Position numbers and translations under genes: made by a program. A stretch of 64,000 nucleotides of DNA from Tissierellia bacterium (GTDB taxonomy: Bacteria > Bacillota > Clostridia > Tissierellales > Peptoniphilaceae), in contig JAUNLJ010000004.1 in assembly GCA_030532305.1 (NCBI GenBank), positions 30,082 to 94,081 of the forward strand. The letters are read 5' to 3'. Positions within the stretch are counted from its first letter, which is position 1. Each line of letters starts with the position of its first letter. The notes below the pieces were generated by a model. That model did not search any database and was not told the origin of the DNA. It was given only the letters and a program-made list of their open reading frames with translations. Shown here piece after piece: positions 37,134-46,184 of this stretch.

Positions 37134-37789
37134 GAAGGTTAATTGGCATTGGAACCGGTCCAGGGGCCCCGGACCTCTTGACCCTAAGGGCCATTATGGC
37201 CATAGAGGAGGCAGACTATATCTTTGCGCCCAGCAACCGGGGCAAGACCATGGCCCTAGACACCGTGAGGCCCTATTTAAAGGACAAGGAGGTCATCCTC
37301 CTGGACTTTCCCATGATGGCAGTGGACCAGGCGGCCTACGACCGGGCCATGGCCACCATAGAGGAAACCCTTAAGGAGGGCCAGGTGGGGGTCTACCTGA
37401 ATATTGGGGACTCCACCATCTACAGTAGCTTTTTAAACATGGTGGCCCAAAGGGACTTTGAGGACCTGGAGATCGACCTGGTTCCTGGGATTCCCTCCTT
37501 TGTGGCTGCCGCCAACATCATCGGCAAGAACCTGATCCGCAAGGGAGAGTCCTTTGGGGTCTATGACGAGGTGGATGAAGACACCCACTTTGCCCAAGAC
37601 AACCTGGCCATCCTGAAGACCCGGTCTTTAGACAAGACCCTGGACCTTTTGGAGGACCAGGGCTATGACTATGACTATCTGGAATATGCCAGCCTAGAAA
37701 AGGAGCTCCACCTAAGGGACCGGGAGGCCATCCTAGAGCGGAAAAACTATATGAGCCTGGTCTTGGCCAGGAAGGGAGAAAACCAATGA
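37130..37789 (+). CDS. cbiL: Cobalt-factor II C20-methyltransferase CbiL
   Basis: SAM-dependent methylase of the anaerobic pathway, 219 residues. Seen: opening LIGIGTGPGAPDLLTLRAI, typical of the tetrapyrrole methylase fold, then NIGDSTIYSSF and VPGIPSFVAAA. Belongs to the same family as cbiE, F and H downstream but has the CbiL pattern (methylation at C20). Overlaps both neighbours by four bases. Confidence 0.95.
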   Translation: MRRLIGIGTGPGAPDLLTLRAIMAIEEADYIFAPSNRGKTMALDTVRPYLKDKEVILLDFPMMAVDQAAYDRAMATIEETLKEGQVGVYLNIGDSTIYSSFLNMVAQRDFEDLEIDLVPGIPSFVAAANIIGKNLIRKGESFGVYDEVDEDTHFAQDNLAILKTRSLDKTLDLLEDQGYDYDYLEYASLEKELHLRDREAILERKNYMSLVLARKGENQ

Positions 37790-38850
37790 TCCATGGGGGA
37801 GACACCAAGACCTATGGGGAAAAGTATGGCCAGGCCATGGTGGACTTTTCTTCCAACATCAACCCCTGTGGTCCCCCAGCGCTTTTTAAGGAGGTCCTGG
37901 CCGGGGCCTACCAGGCTATGACCACCTATCCCGACCCCTACTACCGGGACCTAAGGGCCAGCCTGGCTGGCTACTTGTCTTGCCGGGCCCAGGAGGTCCT
38001 GGTGGGCAATGGGGCCATGGATATTATAGACGGGGCCATCCGGGTCTTTGACCGAGTCATCATTGCCTACCCGGCCTTTGTGGAATATGAACTCCGGGCC
38101 CAAATTAACGAAAAAGACCTGGTCCACATCCCCATGAGGGAGGACCTAAGGCCGGATATACCGGCTCTTATAGGGGCCATGGAAGAGGGGAGCCTCCTTA
38201 TTTTAGGAAACCCTAATAATCCCACAGGCTTTAGGCTAAAGGAGGAAGACCTCTTGGCCCTTTATGAGGCCGCCCTAAGGAAGGGGACCACCCTCCTTTT
38301 GGACGAGGCCTTTTATGAATTTTGCCCAGAGGACTATGACAGTGTGGCGCTTTTTAAGAAGACCCACTACCAGCAGGTTATTATTATTCGGGCAGCCACT
38401 AAATTTTTTGCCATTCCCGGCCTCCGCCTGGGCTATGGGGTGACCCATGAGGCCATAAAGGCCCAAATAGAGGCCTACCTCCACCCCTGGCGGGTCAACA
38501 GCATGGCCGATGCCCTGGGCCAAACCCTTCCAGACCTGGAGGACTATGCTAGAAGGTCCCGGGCCTATGTGGCTGGGGAAAGGACCTTCCTTTTGGAGGA
38601 GCTAAAAAAACTCAAGGGTCTTAGGGCCTACCCCTCCCTAGCCAACTATATTCTCATTGGCCTGGAAAGGGATTCAGGAAGCTTTTTACAGGACTTTTTA
38701 GGGGCCCGGGGGCTTTTGATCCGGCGGTGTGAAAATTTTAGGGGTTTAAATGATGACTATATACGGATTGCAGTCAAGGGCCGGGAGGCGAATCTTAAGC
38801 TAATCCAAGCCCTCAAGGAATATGAAAAAAGGAGTTGTTCTGGTGTATAA
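37786..38850 (+). CDS. cobD: Threonine-phosphate decarboxylase CobD
   Basis: PLP enzyme making (R)-1-amino-2-propanol O-2-phosphate, substrate of CbiB, 354 residues. Seen: IHGGDTKTYG start, DFSSNINPCGPP, NPNNPTG, and the PLP lysine region IIIRAATKFFAIPGLRLGYG. Related to histidinol-phosphate aminotransferases, but locus and N-terminus fit CobD. Overlaps cbiL by four bases. Confidence 0.93.
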   Translation: MIHGGDTKTYGEKYGQAMVDFSSNINPCGPPALFKEVLAGAYQAMTTYPDPYYRDLRASLAGYLSCRAQEVLVGNGAMDIIDGAIRVFDRVIIAYPAFVEYELRAQINEKDLVHIPMREDLRPDIPALIGAMEEGSLLILGNPNNPTGFRLKEEDLLALYEAALRKGTTLLLDEAFYEFCPEDYDSVALFKKTHYQQVIIIRAATKFFAIPGLRLGYGVTHEAIKAQIEAYLHPWRVNSMADALGQTLPDLEDYARRSRAYVAGERTFLLEELKKLKGLRAYPSLANYILIGLERDSGSFLQDFLGARGLLIRRCENFRGLNDDYIRIAVKGREANLKLIQALKEYEKRSCSGV

Positions 38851-39463
38851 AAAGGACCCAATGGGAATAGAAAATGAAAGTATGTCCATTATTGAAGAAG
38901 TTATGGATGATGTAAACTTTAGTGAAGAGGAAAAGCTGGTGGTTAAGCGGATGATCCATACCACTGGAGACCTGGACTACCGGCATATTGTGGACCTATC
39001 TAATGACTTCCTAGAAGAGGCCAAGAAGGCCCTAGAGGAAGGGGTCAAAATCTACACGGACACCAAGATGGCCTACCAGGGCATCAACAAGACGGCCCTG
39101 GCTAAGTCAGCCTGCGACCTTTATGTGCACATTTCTGATGAGGACGTGGCCCAGGAGGCCAAAAAGAGGGGGACCACCCGGTCCATTGTGGCCATAGAAA
39201 AGGCCGTGGCCAATGGGGCCGAGGCCTTTGTCATTGGCAATGCTCCCACGGCCCTCTATAGGCTCTTGGAATTAGCAGAAGAAGGCCGGGTCAAGCCTAA
39301 GTTTATTGTGGCCGTTCCCGTGGGCTTTGTAGGAGCTGCCGAGTCCAAGGAAGAAGTGGCTAAATACGACTACCCCTATATCCGGACCCGGGGCAACAAG
39401 GGAGGGTCCAATGTGGCCGCCTCTATTATTAACGCCCTCCTTTATATGGTCTACCCCCGATGA
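38843..39463 (+). CDS. cbiC: Cobalt-precorrin-8 methylmutase CbiC
   Basis: Moves a methyl group from C11 to C12 to give cobyrinate, about 206 residues. Seen: YKKDPMGIENESM at the N-terminus, IHTTGDLDYRHIV with the catalytic His, IGNAPTALYRL. I placed the start at GTG 38843 since AAAGGAG stands nine bases before it; ATG 38822 is the alternative. Overlaps the cobD stop. Confidence 0.94.
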   Translation: MYKKDPMGIENESMSIIEEVMDDVNFSEEEKLVVKRMIHTTGDLDYRHIVDLSNDFLEEAKKALEEGVKIYTDTKMAYQGINKTALAKSACDLYVHISDEDVAQEAKKRGTTRSIVAIEKAVANGAEAFVIGNAPTALYRLLELAEEGRVKPKFIVAVPVGFVGAAESKEEVAKYDYPYIRTRGNKGGSNVAASIINALLYMVYPR

Positions 39464-40515
39464 GCTTTGAAGAATATATCGTCCAGGACGGGAAAAAAAT
39501 GCGCCTGGGCTACACTACAGGAACCTGTGCTGTAGCCACTACCCTGGCAGCCTGCCAGGCCCTAGAGGAGGGCCAGGAAATCTTTCGGGTGGCCCTGTCT
39601 ACCCCAGCCGGGATAGACCTGGACCTGGAGGTCTTCCAGGTGGCGAGGACCCAGGAGGAGGCCACCTATGGGATTTACAAGGACGGGGGAGACGACCCCG
39701 ATGTGACCCACGGGGCTAAAATCACCTCCCGGGTCCGGCGAAGGGGGGACGGAAAAATTGTCCTAGATGGGGGCCGGGGCGTGGGACGTTTCACCCAAAA
39801 GGCCCTCTTTGGCCAGCCGGGCCAGGCGGCCATTAACCCCGTGCCTAGACAGCTTCTTATGGAGGTCCTAGAGGACTACGACCAGGGAGGCCTAGACTGC
39901 CTCATAGAGGTGGAGGGGGGCGAGGACCTGGCCAAGAGGACCTTTAACCCCTACCTGGGCATTGAGGGGGGTGTCTCCATCCTGGGGACCAAGGGGATTG
40001 TCTACCCCATGAGCCAGGCGGCCTATGTCAAGACCTTCTCTTTGGAAATGGACCTTCTTAGGGACCAGGGCCAAGAGGACCTGCTCTTGGTCTTTGGCAA
40101 CTATGGGGGGGACCTGGCCCCGAGCTATGGCCTTAATTTACGGCCCATTAAGGTGTCCAACTACCTGGGGGAGGCCCTTCGTTATGGGGAGGCCATTGGT
40201 TTTAAAAGGATCCATGTTATTGGCCACATAGGCAAGCTGGCCAAGACCAGTATTGGGATTTTTAACACTCATTCCGCCGTTTCAGACACCCGGATGGAGG
40301 CCTTTGTCTACTATCTCTACCATTTGGAGGCCCCCAGGGACCTGATCCAGAAGGTGGAGGCGGCCCTAACAGCCCAGGAGGCTCTAAAGCTTTGCAGAGA
40401 GGCTGGCTATGGCCACATAAGCCAGGCCATGGAAGCAGGCTGCCAAAAACGGATCAGCCAATATATTCGCAATGATAAGGTGGACATTCAGGTCCACATC
40501 TACACTATGGACTAG
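39460..40515 (+). CDS. cbiD: Cobalt-precorrin-5B C1-methyltransferase CbiD
   Basis: Methylates C1 in the ring-contraction branch, 351 residues. Seen: RLGYTTGTCAVATTLAA, GVGRFTQKALFG, VSILGTKGIVYPMS and IGHIGKLAKT, all CbiD hallmarks. Overlaps cbiC by ATGA. No similarity to the other methylases, as expected. Confidence 0.96.
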   Translation: MSFEEYIVQDGKKMRLGYTTGTCAVATTLAACQALEEGQEIFRVALSTPAGIDLDLEVFQVARTQEEATYGIYKDGGDDPDVTHGAKITSRVRRRGDGKIVLDGGRGVGRFTQKALFGQPGQAAINPVPRQLLMEVLEDYDQGGLDCLIEVEGGEDLAKRTFNPYLGIEGGVSILGTKGIVYPMSQAAYVKTFSLEMDLLRDQGQEDLLLVFGNYGGDLAPSYGLNLRPIKVSNYLGEALRYGEAIGFKRIHVIGHIGKLAKTSIGIFNTHSAVSDTRMEAFVYYLYHLEAPRDLIQKVEAALTAQEALKLCREAGYGHISQAMEAGCQKRISQYIRNDKVDIQVHIYTMD

Positions 40516-40524
40516 GAGGAAGAT

Positions 40525-41124
40525 ATGGTAGCAGTTGCCGGAGTAGGACCAGGGGACCTCAGATATTTGACCCTGGAGGTTTATGAGGCCATTAAAAAGG
40601 CCCACCGGGTGGTGGCCTTTGGTCGAGTGGGCCAGGGGGTTAGGGAGCTCAGAGAGGACCTTATTATCGTTAGCCGGGTCAAGGACTGTCTGGACCTGGC
40701 CCAGGAGGAGGGCGACCTCTTGATTTTAGCCAGTGGGGACCCTCTTTTTTTTGGGGTGGTGGCCTTTTTAAAGCGGTCTGGGGTAGACATAGCCAGGATC
40801 TATCCTGGGATTAGCTCCTTCCAGTACCTAAGTGCCCAGCTCCAAATCCCCTGGCAGGAGGCCCATCTTTTTTCCCTCCACGGAAGGGACATGGACCTAA
40901 AAGAGCTTTTAGATAAGCCCCTATCCATTGGCCTGACAGACAAGAAAACCACCCCCAATGTCCTATCTAGGGCCCTAGGCCAACTGGGGGCCCAGGGCCG
41001 GATCATAGCGGGGTCCTACCTGTCCTATGGGGACAAGGAGGTCATTGAAGAGAGAAAAATTGGGGAAGACTTTAGCCTGGAAGAGGGCCTATCTGTGGTG
41101 GTGATTGAACTTGAAATGGATTAA
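40525..41124 (+). CDS. cbiE: Cobalt-precorrin-7 C5-methyltransferase CbiE
   Basis: Methylates C5 of cobalt-precorrin-7, 199 residues. Seen: VAGVGPGDLRYLTLE, SGDPLFFGV, YPGISSFQYLSAQL, SLHGRD. AGGAGGAAG precedes the ATG. In many bacteria CbiE and CbiT form one CobL chain; here they are separate and overlap by about 20 bases. Confidence 0.94.
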   Translation: MVAVAGVGPGDLRYLTLEVYEAIKKAHRVVAFGRVGQGVRELREDLIIVSRVKDCLDLAQEEGDLLILASGDPLFFGVVAFLKRSGVDIARIYPGISSFQYLSAQLQIPWQEAHLFSLHGRDMDLKELLDKPLSIGLTDKKTTPNVLSRALGQLGAQGRIIAGSYLSYGDKEVIEERKIGEDFSLEEGLSVVVIELEMD

Positions 41125-41656
41125 GGACGAGGAATTTATCCGGGACCAGGTCCCCATGACCAAGGAGGTCCCCCGGATGCTCACCTGTAGTTTTCTAGGT
41201 CTAGAGCCTGGGGACCACTTTTTAGATATAGGGGCCGGCAGTGGGTCCATTTCCATCCAGATGGCCCTTTTAGGGGCCCAGGTGACGGCGGTGGAGTCCA
41301 AAAAAGAGGCTGTGGACCTAATTAAGAAAAATGCCCAGAAGTTTAAGGTGGACCTGGACCTGGTCCATGGGATGGCCCCAGAGGCCTGCCCCGACCAGGT
41401 CTTTGACGGGATCTTTATTGGGGGAAACCGGGGGCAAATGCTAGGTATCTTAGACTATGCCCACCACCACCTTAAGGCGGGGGGCAGCCTGGTGGCCAAT
41501 TTTGTGACCCTGGCCAATGTGGCCCTCCTAAGGGACTGGTTAAGGGACCAGGGCTATAGCTACCGGCTGGATTTAATCAACCATAGCCAGGAAGATAGAC
41601 TGGGGATTTTAAGGGGGCAAAACCCCATTTTTATAGTAAAGGGAGTGAAAAAGTGA
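41105..41656 (+). CDS. cbiT: Cobalt-precorrin-6B C15-methyltransferase (decarboxylating) CbiT
   Basis: Methylates C15 and decarboxylates C12, 183 residues. Seen: WIKDEEFIRDQVPMTKEV, SAM motif FLDIGAGSGSISI and AVESKKEAV. Start is uncertain: TTG 41105 or TTG 41111, both inside cbiE, with no clear ATG. Translation is probably coupled to cbiE. Confidence 0.93.
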   Translation: MNLKWIKDEEFIRDQVPMTKEVPRMLTCSFLGLEPGDHFLDIGAGSGSISIQMALLGAQVTAVESKKEAVDLIKKNAQKFKVDLDLVHGMAPEACPDQVFDGIFIGGNRGQMLGILDYAHHHLKAGGSLVANFVTLANVALLRDWLRDQGYSYRLDLINHSQEDRLGILRGQNPIFIVKGVKK

Positions 41657-42408
41657 TTTATTTTGTAGGTGCAGGACCAGGAGATGTGGACCTTATTACG
41701 GTCAAGGGCCGGAGGCTCTTGGAAGAGGCAGACCTTATTATTTATGCAGGGAGTTTGGTTTCAGAGGCCCACTTGGCCTTTGCCAAGCCCTCCTGTAAAT
41801 TCTATAACAGTGCCAAGATGAACCTAGATGAGGTCCTAGAGGTCATGACAGGGGCCGAAAAAGAGGGGCTGATGACCGTCCGTCTCCACACAGGAGACCC
41901 CTCCATCTATGGGGCCATCCAGGAGCAAATGGACGCCCTAGAAGAGGGGGGCCTTCCCTTTGAAGTGGTGCCCGGGGTCAGCTCCTTTACGGCAGCAGCG
42001 GCAGCCATCAAGCACGAATTTACCCTACCGGAAGTGAGCCAGACCCTTATTTTGACTAGGCGGCGGGGACGGACCTCTGTTCCAGAAAAGGAAAATATCC
42101 CCAGCCTGGCCAGCCACGGGGCCAGCATGGCCATCTTTTTAAGTGTGGGCTCCATTGAAGAGTTGGTGGAGGAACTCAAGGAGGGCTATGGCCGGGATGA
42201 CGTGCCTGTAGCCGTGGTCTACCGGGCCAGCTGGGAAGATGAAAAGCAAATCTTTGGGACCCTGGCCGACATTGCCGGCAAGGTCAAGGATGAGAAGGTG
42301 GTCCGCCAGGCCCAAATCCTGGTGGGAGACTTCTTAAAGGCCGACTATGCCAAGTCTAAGCTCTATGACAAGGGCTTTACCACCGGCTATAGGCAGGGGC
42401 AAAAGTGA
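41653..42408 (+). CDS. cbiF: Cobalt-precorrin-4 C11-methyltransferase CbiF
   Basis: Methylates C11, 251 residues. Seen: VGAGPGDVDLITVKGRRLLEEAD, YAGSLVSE, TGDPSIYGAIQEQMD and VPGVSSFTAAAAAI. Starts with GTG overlapping the cbiT stop. GTGA overlap with cbiG at the far end. Confidence 0.95.
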   Translation: MIYFVGAGPGDVDLITVKGRRLLEEADLIIYAGSLVSEAHLAFAKPSCKFYNSAKMNLDEVLEVMTGAEKEGLMTVRLHTGDPSIYGAIQEQMDALEEGGLPFEVVPGVSSFTAAAAAIKHEFTLPEVSQTLILTRRRGRTSVPEKENIPSLASHGASMAIFLSVGSIEELVEELKEGYGRDDVPVAVVYRASWEDEKQIFGTLADIAGKVKDEKVVRQAQILVGDFLKADYAKSKLYDKGFTTGYRQGQK

Positions 42409-43394
42409 CCCTGTCCATTTTGGCCTTTAGCCAAAGGGGCCTGGCCCTGGCCAAAAAAATCCAGGCCACCTATCCTGGGGCCATCTACCACAAGGACCTG
42501 GGCACCGGGATTAAGTCCGGGGACTTTAAGGCCCTTTGGGAGGCCAGTGACCAGATTATTTTTATTGGGGCCACGGGCATTGCCGTCCGCTACATTGCCC
42601 CCCATGTTCAGAGGAAGGACCGGGACCCGGCGGTCCTGGTGGTGGACGATGGGGGCCGGTATGTGATTTCCCTTTTAAGTGGCCACCTGGGGGGAGCCAA
42701 CCAGGCCGCCCAGGACCTGGCCAGGACCCTGGAGGCCCAGGCCATTATCACCACAGCCTCCGATAGCCGGGGCTTTGAGGCCCCCGACCTCTTTGCTAAA
42801 CGGCTGGGCTATGGGATTGATAATCTAAGGGACCTGGCCCAGGTCACCAGCCTTATGCTAGATAAAAAACCCCTGGCCTTTTATTCAGAGGAAGGGGCCC
42901 GGCCAGACTACCCCTATTTTACGTCCTTTGATAGGATAGAAGATATAGAGGGGGTTTCTGGGGCCCTTTTGGTGACCTCCTCCACCAAAATAGACCTGGA
43001 CCTGCCCCATGCCCTCCTTAGGCCCAAAAACCTACACTTGGGCCTGGGGGCCAAGAAGGGGGCGGACTATGCCCTCCTTAGGGACCTCCTAGAGGGGGTC
43101 TTTAAAAGGGAGGGCCTGGCCCTGGCCTCCATTAAGGACATGGCCTCCATAGATATCAAGGCCCAGGAGGAGGCCTTGGTCCGTTTGAGCCAGGACCTAG
43201 GCATTCCCTTTAAGACCTTTAGCAAGGAAGACCTAAGGGTCTATGAAAGGGACTGCCAGAGGTCTGACTTTGTAAGAAAAAGGGTGGGGGTGGGGTCCGT
43301 GTCCTGCACGGCAGCCCTGGCCCTGGGAGGTAAGAAAGTAATTGACAAGGAAACAGGTGGGGGCTTTACCCTTTCTGTAACAAAGGAGATGTAA
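42405..43394 (+). CDS. cbiG: Cobalt-precorrin-5A hydrolase CbiG
   Basis: Opens the delta-lactone and releases acetaldehyde, 329 residues. Seen: FIGATGIAVRYIAPHVQRKDRDPAV-type block in the N-terminal domain, LLSGHLGGANQAA, and a C-terminal GVGSVSCTAALALG domain. GTG start overlaps cbiF. Both CbiG domains are present. Confidence 0.94.
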   Translation: MTLSILAFSQRGLALAKKIQATYPGAIYHKDLGTGIKSGDFKALWEASDQIIFIGATGIAVRYIAPHVQRKDRDPAVLVVDDGGRYVISLLSGHLGGANQAAQDLARTLEAQAIITTASDSRGFEAPDLFAKRLGYGIDNLRDLAQVTSLMLDKKPLAFYSEEGARPDYPYFTSFDRIEDIEGVSGALLVTSSTKIDLDLPHALLRPKNLHLGLGAKKGADYALLRDLLEGVFKREGLALASIKDMASIDIKAQEEALVRLSQDLGIPFKTFSKEDLRVYERDCQRSDFVRKRVGVGSVSCTAALALGGKKVIDKETGGGFTLSVTKEM

Positions 43395-44123
43395 ATGGCA
43401 ACACTATATGTAATTGGAATAGGCCCTGGAGGAGAAGACCACTTTACCCGGGCCATGGAAAAGGCCATCGGGGCCTCAGAGGTTTTAGTAGGCTACACCC
43501 CCTATATGGCCTATTTAGGGGACCGGGTCCAGAATAAGGAGATCATCTCCACGGGGATGAAGTCTGAAATTGAGCGGTGTAAGGCCGCCATTGACCAGGT
43601 AAAGGCAGGAAAGACCACCTCCATTATTTCTACTGGCGATGCCGGCCTTTATGGGATGGCAGGTCCCATTTTGGAGCTGGCCCCTGAAGACATGGACATC
43701 CAGGTCCTACCTGGGGTCAGTGCCAACTTTGCCTCAGCAGCCCGGCTGGGGGCCCCCATTATGCACGACTTTGTCACCATTAGCCTGTCTGACCTCTTGA
43801 CCCCCTGGGAGCTTATCCTAAAACGGGTGGCCATGGCTGTGGAAGGGGACTTTGTTATCACCATCTACAACCCCAGGTCCAAGGGCCGGCCCAACCACCT
43901 TCGCCAGGTCCTAGACCTGATGATGGACCGGGGGATAGAAGGGTCCCGTCCTGTGGGTATTGTCAAAAATGCTGGCCGGGAGGGAGAAGTCATCTACCGG
44001 ACCCAGCTAGACCAGGTGGATGTGGAAGTGGTGGACATGCTCAGCTGTGTCATCATAGGCAATTCCAAGACCTATTGGAAGGGGGACTTTATGGTCACCC
44101 CCAGGGGTTATGAAAACAAATGA
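43395..44123 (+). CDS. cbiH: Cobalt-factor III C17-methyltransferase CbiH
   Basis: Methylates C17 and drives ring contraction, 242 residues. Seen: LYVIGIGPGGEDHFTRAMEKAI, STGDAGLYGMAGPI, VLPGVSANFASAARLG, HDFVTISLSDLLTPW, ITIYNPRSKGR. Starts directly at the cbiG stop. Confidence 0.95.
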   Translation: MATLYVIGIGPGGEDHFTRAMEKAIGASEVLVGYTPYMAYLGDRVQNKEIISTGMKSEIERCKAAIDQVKAGKTTSIISTGDAGLYGMAGPILELAPEDMDIQVLPGVSANFASAARLGAPIMHDFVTISLSDLLTPWELILKRVAMAVEGDFVITIYNPRSKGRPNHLRQVLDLMMDRGIEGSRPVGIVKNAGREGEVIYRTQLDQVDVEVVDMLSCVIIGNSKTYWKGDFMVTPRGYENK

Positions 44124-44875
44124 TTTGGATTATAGGAGGCACGGGAGAATCTAGCCGGCTTAGCCAGCGGATCCAGGACCTAGACGGGGTGATTTTCACC
44201 GTGGCCACAGAGGAGGCCCTGGAATTTAACCGGGCCCAAAAGGTCCATGTGGGCCGGATGGACCTGGAGGAGATGGCGGCCTTTGCCAGGGACCACCAGG
44301 TGGACCTGATTGTAGATATGTCCCACCCCTTTGCCAGGGTGGTTTCAGCCAATGCCAAAAAGCTGGCCCAAGATAAGGGCCTGGCCTATGTCCGCTACCA
44401 AAGGGGCCAGGCCTCTAGGGAAGAGGGGGCCCTCTATCTGGACTCCTATGAGGCCTGCCAGGACTACCTAAGGGGCCTTAAAAGGGGCCGGGTCCTCTTT
44501 ACCACCGGGAGCAAGGGGATAAGGGACTTTGAAGGGGTCCGGGGGGGCAAGCGTTTTATCTACCGGATCCTCCCCATGGCCAAGAGTATGGAGGCGGCCC
44601 GGGAGGCTGGGGTGGAGATGAAAAACATCCTGGGCATGCTGGGCCCCTTTTCTGTGGCCATGAACCAGGCCCTCATAAGGGAATACCAAATCGACTACCT
44701 GGTCACCAAGGACAGTGGGGCAGATTCTGGCTTTAAGGAAAAATTAGAGGCCTGCCGGCTGGAGGGCATCCAGGCCCTGGTCATAAAAAGGCAGGAGGAA
44801 GAAGGGGTCCAAAGTTTAGAGGACCTCGAAGCTATCATAAGGAGGGCCCATGGAACATTCCCACCGTTTTTTTAG
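44120..44875 (+). CDS. cbiJ: Cobalt-precorrin-6A reductase CbiJ
   Basis: Reduces the macrocycle with NADH or NADPH, 251 residues. Seen: WIIGGTGESSRL, VDMSHPFARVVSANA, FTTGSKGIRDF and VTKDSGADSGFKEKLEA. ATG overlaps the cbiH stop by four bases; the 3' end overlaps the next gene by 26. Confidence 0.93.
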   Translation: MIWIIGGTGESSRLSQRIQDLDGVIFTVATEEALEFNRAQKVHVGRMDLEEMAAFARDHQVDLIVDMSHPFARVVSANAKKLAQDKGLAYVRYQRGQASREEGALYLDSYEACQDYLRGLKRGRVLFTTGSKGIRDFEGVRGGKRFIYRILPMAKSMEAAREAGVEMKNILGMLGPFSVAMNQALIREYQIDYLVTKDSGADSGFKEKLEACRLEGIQALVIKRQEEEGVQSLEDLEAIIRRAHGTFPPFF

Positions 44876-46184
44876 AAACAAGGCTTGCAAGTACTTTCCC
44901 TGCCATAGCTCACCCCAGGAAGAGGACTTCAACTGTCTTTTTTGCTATTGCCCCCTTTATTTTTTAGAGGATTGCCAGGGGAACTACAAAATGGTCAAGG
45001 GGGTTAAGACCTGTATTAACTGTAGTATCCCCCACTGGCCTAAAAACTATGACTATATTATAAAAAAGCTTGGAAGAGAAATAAAAGGAAGGAAAAATAT
45101 GCTAAACTTAAAAAATTACTTATCCGAAATTGAAGGCCTAGACCAAGAATCTCTAGACCAGGCCCTTAACCACTGGGACCACCTGACCCACCCCATTGGG
45201 TCCTTGGGCCAGCTGGAAGAGACCACTATCCGTCTAGCAGGCATCCAAAAAAGACCCATTCCTAAGCTAGAAAAGAAGACCATTATTGTCATGTGTGCCG
45301 ATAGTGGGGTCTTTGAGGAAGATATTTCCTCCAGCCCCCAAGAATTTACCCAAATGCTGGCCAATATCATGGTGGACGGCCGGACCGGGGTCTGCTCCCT
45401 GGCCTCCTATGCCAAGTCTGATGTGGACGTGGTGAATATTGGCATGCTAGAAACCATGGACCAGGATCCCAGAATCATCCAAAAGTCTGTCCGTGTCTCT
45501 TCCAACAACTTTACCCAGGAACCGGCCCTAACAGAAGAAGAGGTCCTTCGTGGGATCCAAGTGGGTATTGAGGTAGCCGAAGAGCGAATTAGCCAGGGCT
45601 ACGATATTTTAGGGACCGGGGAGCTGGGCATAGCCAACACCACTACATCCTCTGCCGTCCTCCACCTGATGACTGACCTGAGCGTGGAGGAGGCCGTGGG
45701 CCTAGGGGCTGGCATCGATGAGGACCAGTTTGCCAGGAAAAAACGCATCATCAAGGAGGCCAAGGAAAGATACCAAAAGGATCCCGATGATGTGATCGGC
45801 ATCCTAGCCGCAGTAGGTAGTCTAGATATTGTGGGCCTAGTGGGGGTCTTTTTAGCCGGGGCCAAAAACCGGGTGCCTGTGGTTATAGACGGTCTTATTT
45901 CTTCTGTGGCCGCCCTGTGTGCCGCCCGGTTAGAGCCCAAGGCCAGGGACTATATGTTTGCCTCCCACCTATCCAGGGAAGTGGCCTCAGCTAAGATCCT
46001 AGACTTCTTAGGCTTAAAGGCCCCTGTCCATTTGGACATGAGACTGGGAGAGGGGTCCGGCTGTCCCTTTACCTTCCTTATCCTCGAGGCCGGTATCCAC
46101 TGTATGGAAAATATGGGGGTCTTTGAAAACACCAATATAGACCACCATGTCCAAGTCAACATCCGGGACAAACAAGATGATTAG
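44850..46184 (+). CDS. cobT: Cys-rich small domain fused to CobT phosphoribosyltransferase
   Basis: One reading frame of 444 codons. Residues 1-82 form a Cys-rich small domain (PF04071 type) with eight Cys (13, 18, 29, 32, 34, 42, 55, 58) and motifs CKYFPCH, CLFCYCP and CINCSIPH, likely binding metal. Residues 84-444 are CobT, which activates the lower base with nicotinate mononucleotide (GELGIANTT, GEGSGCPF). The usual ADHGV or ADNGV reads ADSGV. AAGGAGGG precedes ATG 44850. AAAGGAAGG also precedes an internal ATG at 45099 (MLNLKNY), so CobT alone may be made too. The Cys-rich domain is usually a separate gene in clostridial cobalamin loci. Confidence 0.9.
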   Translation: MEHSHRFFRNKACKYFPCHSSPQEEDFNCLFCYCPLYFLEDCQGNYKMVKGVKTCINCSIPHWPKNYDYIIKKLGREIKGRKNMLNLKNYLSEIEGLDQESLDQALNHWDHLTHPIGSLGQLEETTIRLAGIQKRPIPKLEKKTIIVMCADSGVFEEDISSSPQEFTQMLANIMVDGRTGVCSLASYAKSDVDVVNIGMLETMDQDPRIIQKSVRVSSNNFTQEPALTEEEVLRGIQVGIEVAEERISQGYDILGTGELGIANTTTSSAVLHLMTDLSVEEAVGLGAGIDEDQFARKKRIIKEAKERYQKDPDDVIGILAAVGSLDIVGLVGVFLAGAKNRVPVVIDGLISSVAALCAARLEPKARDYMFASHLSREVASAKILDFLGLKAPVHLDMRLGEGSGCPFTFLILEAGIHCMENMGVFENTNIDHHVQVNIRDKQDD

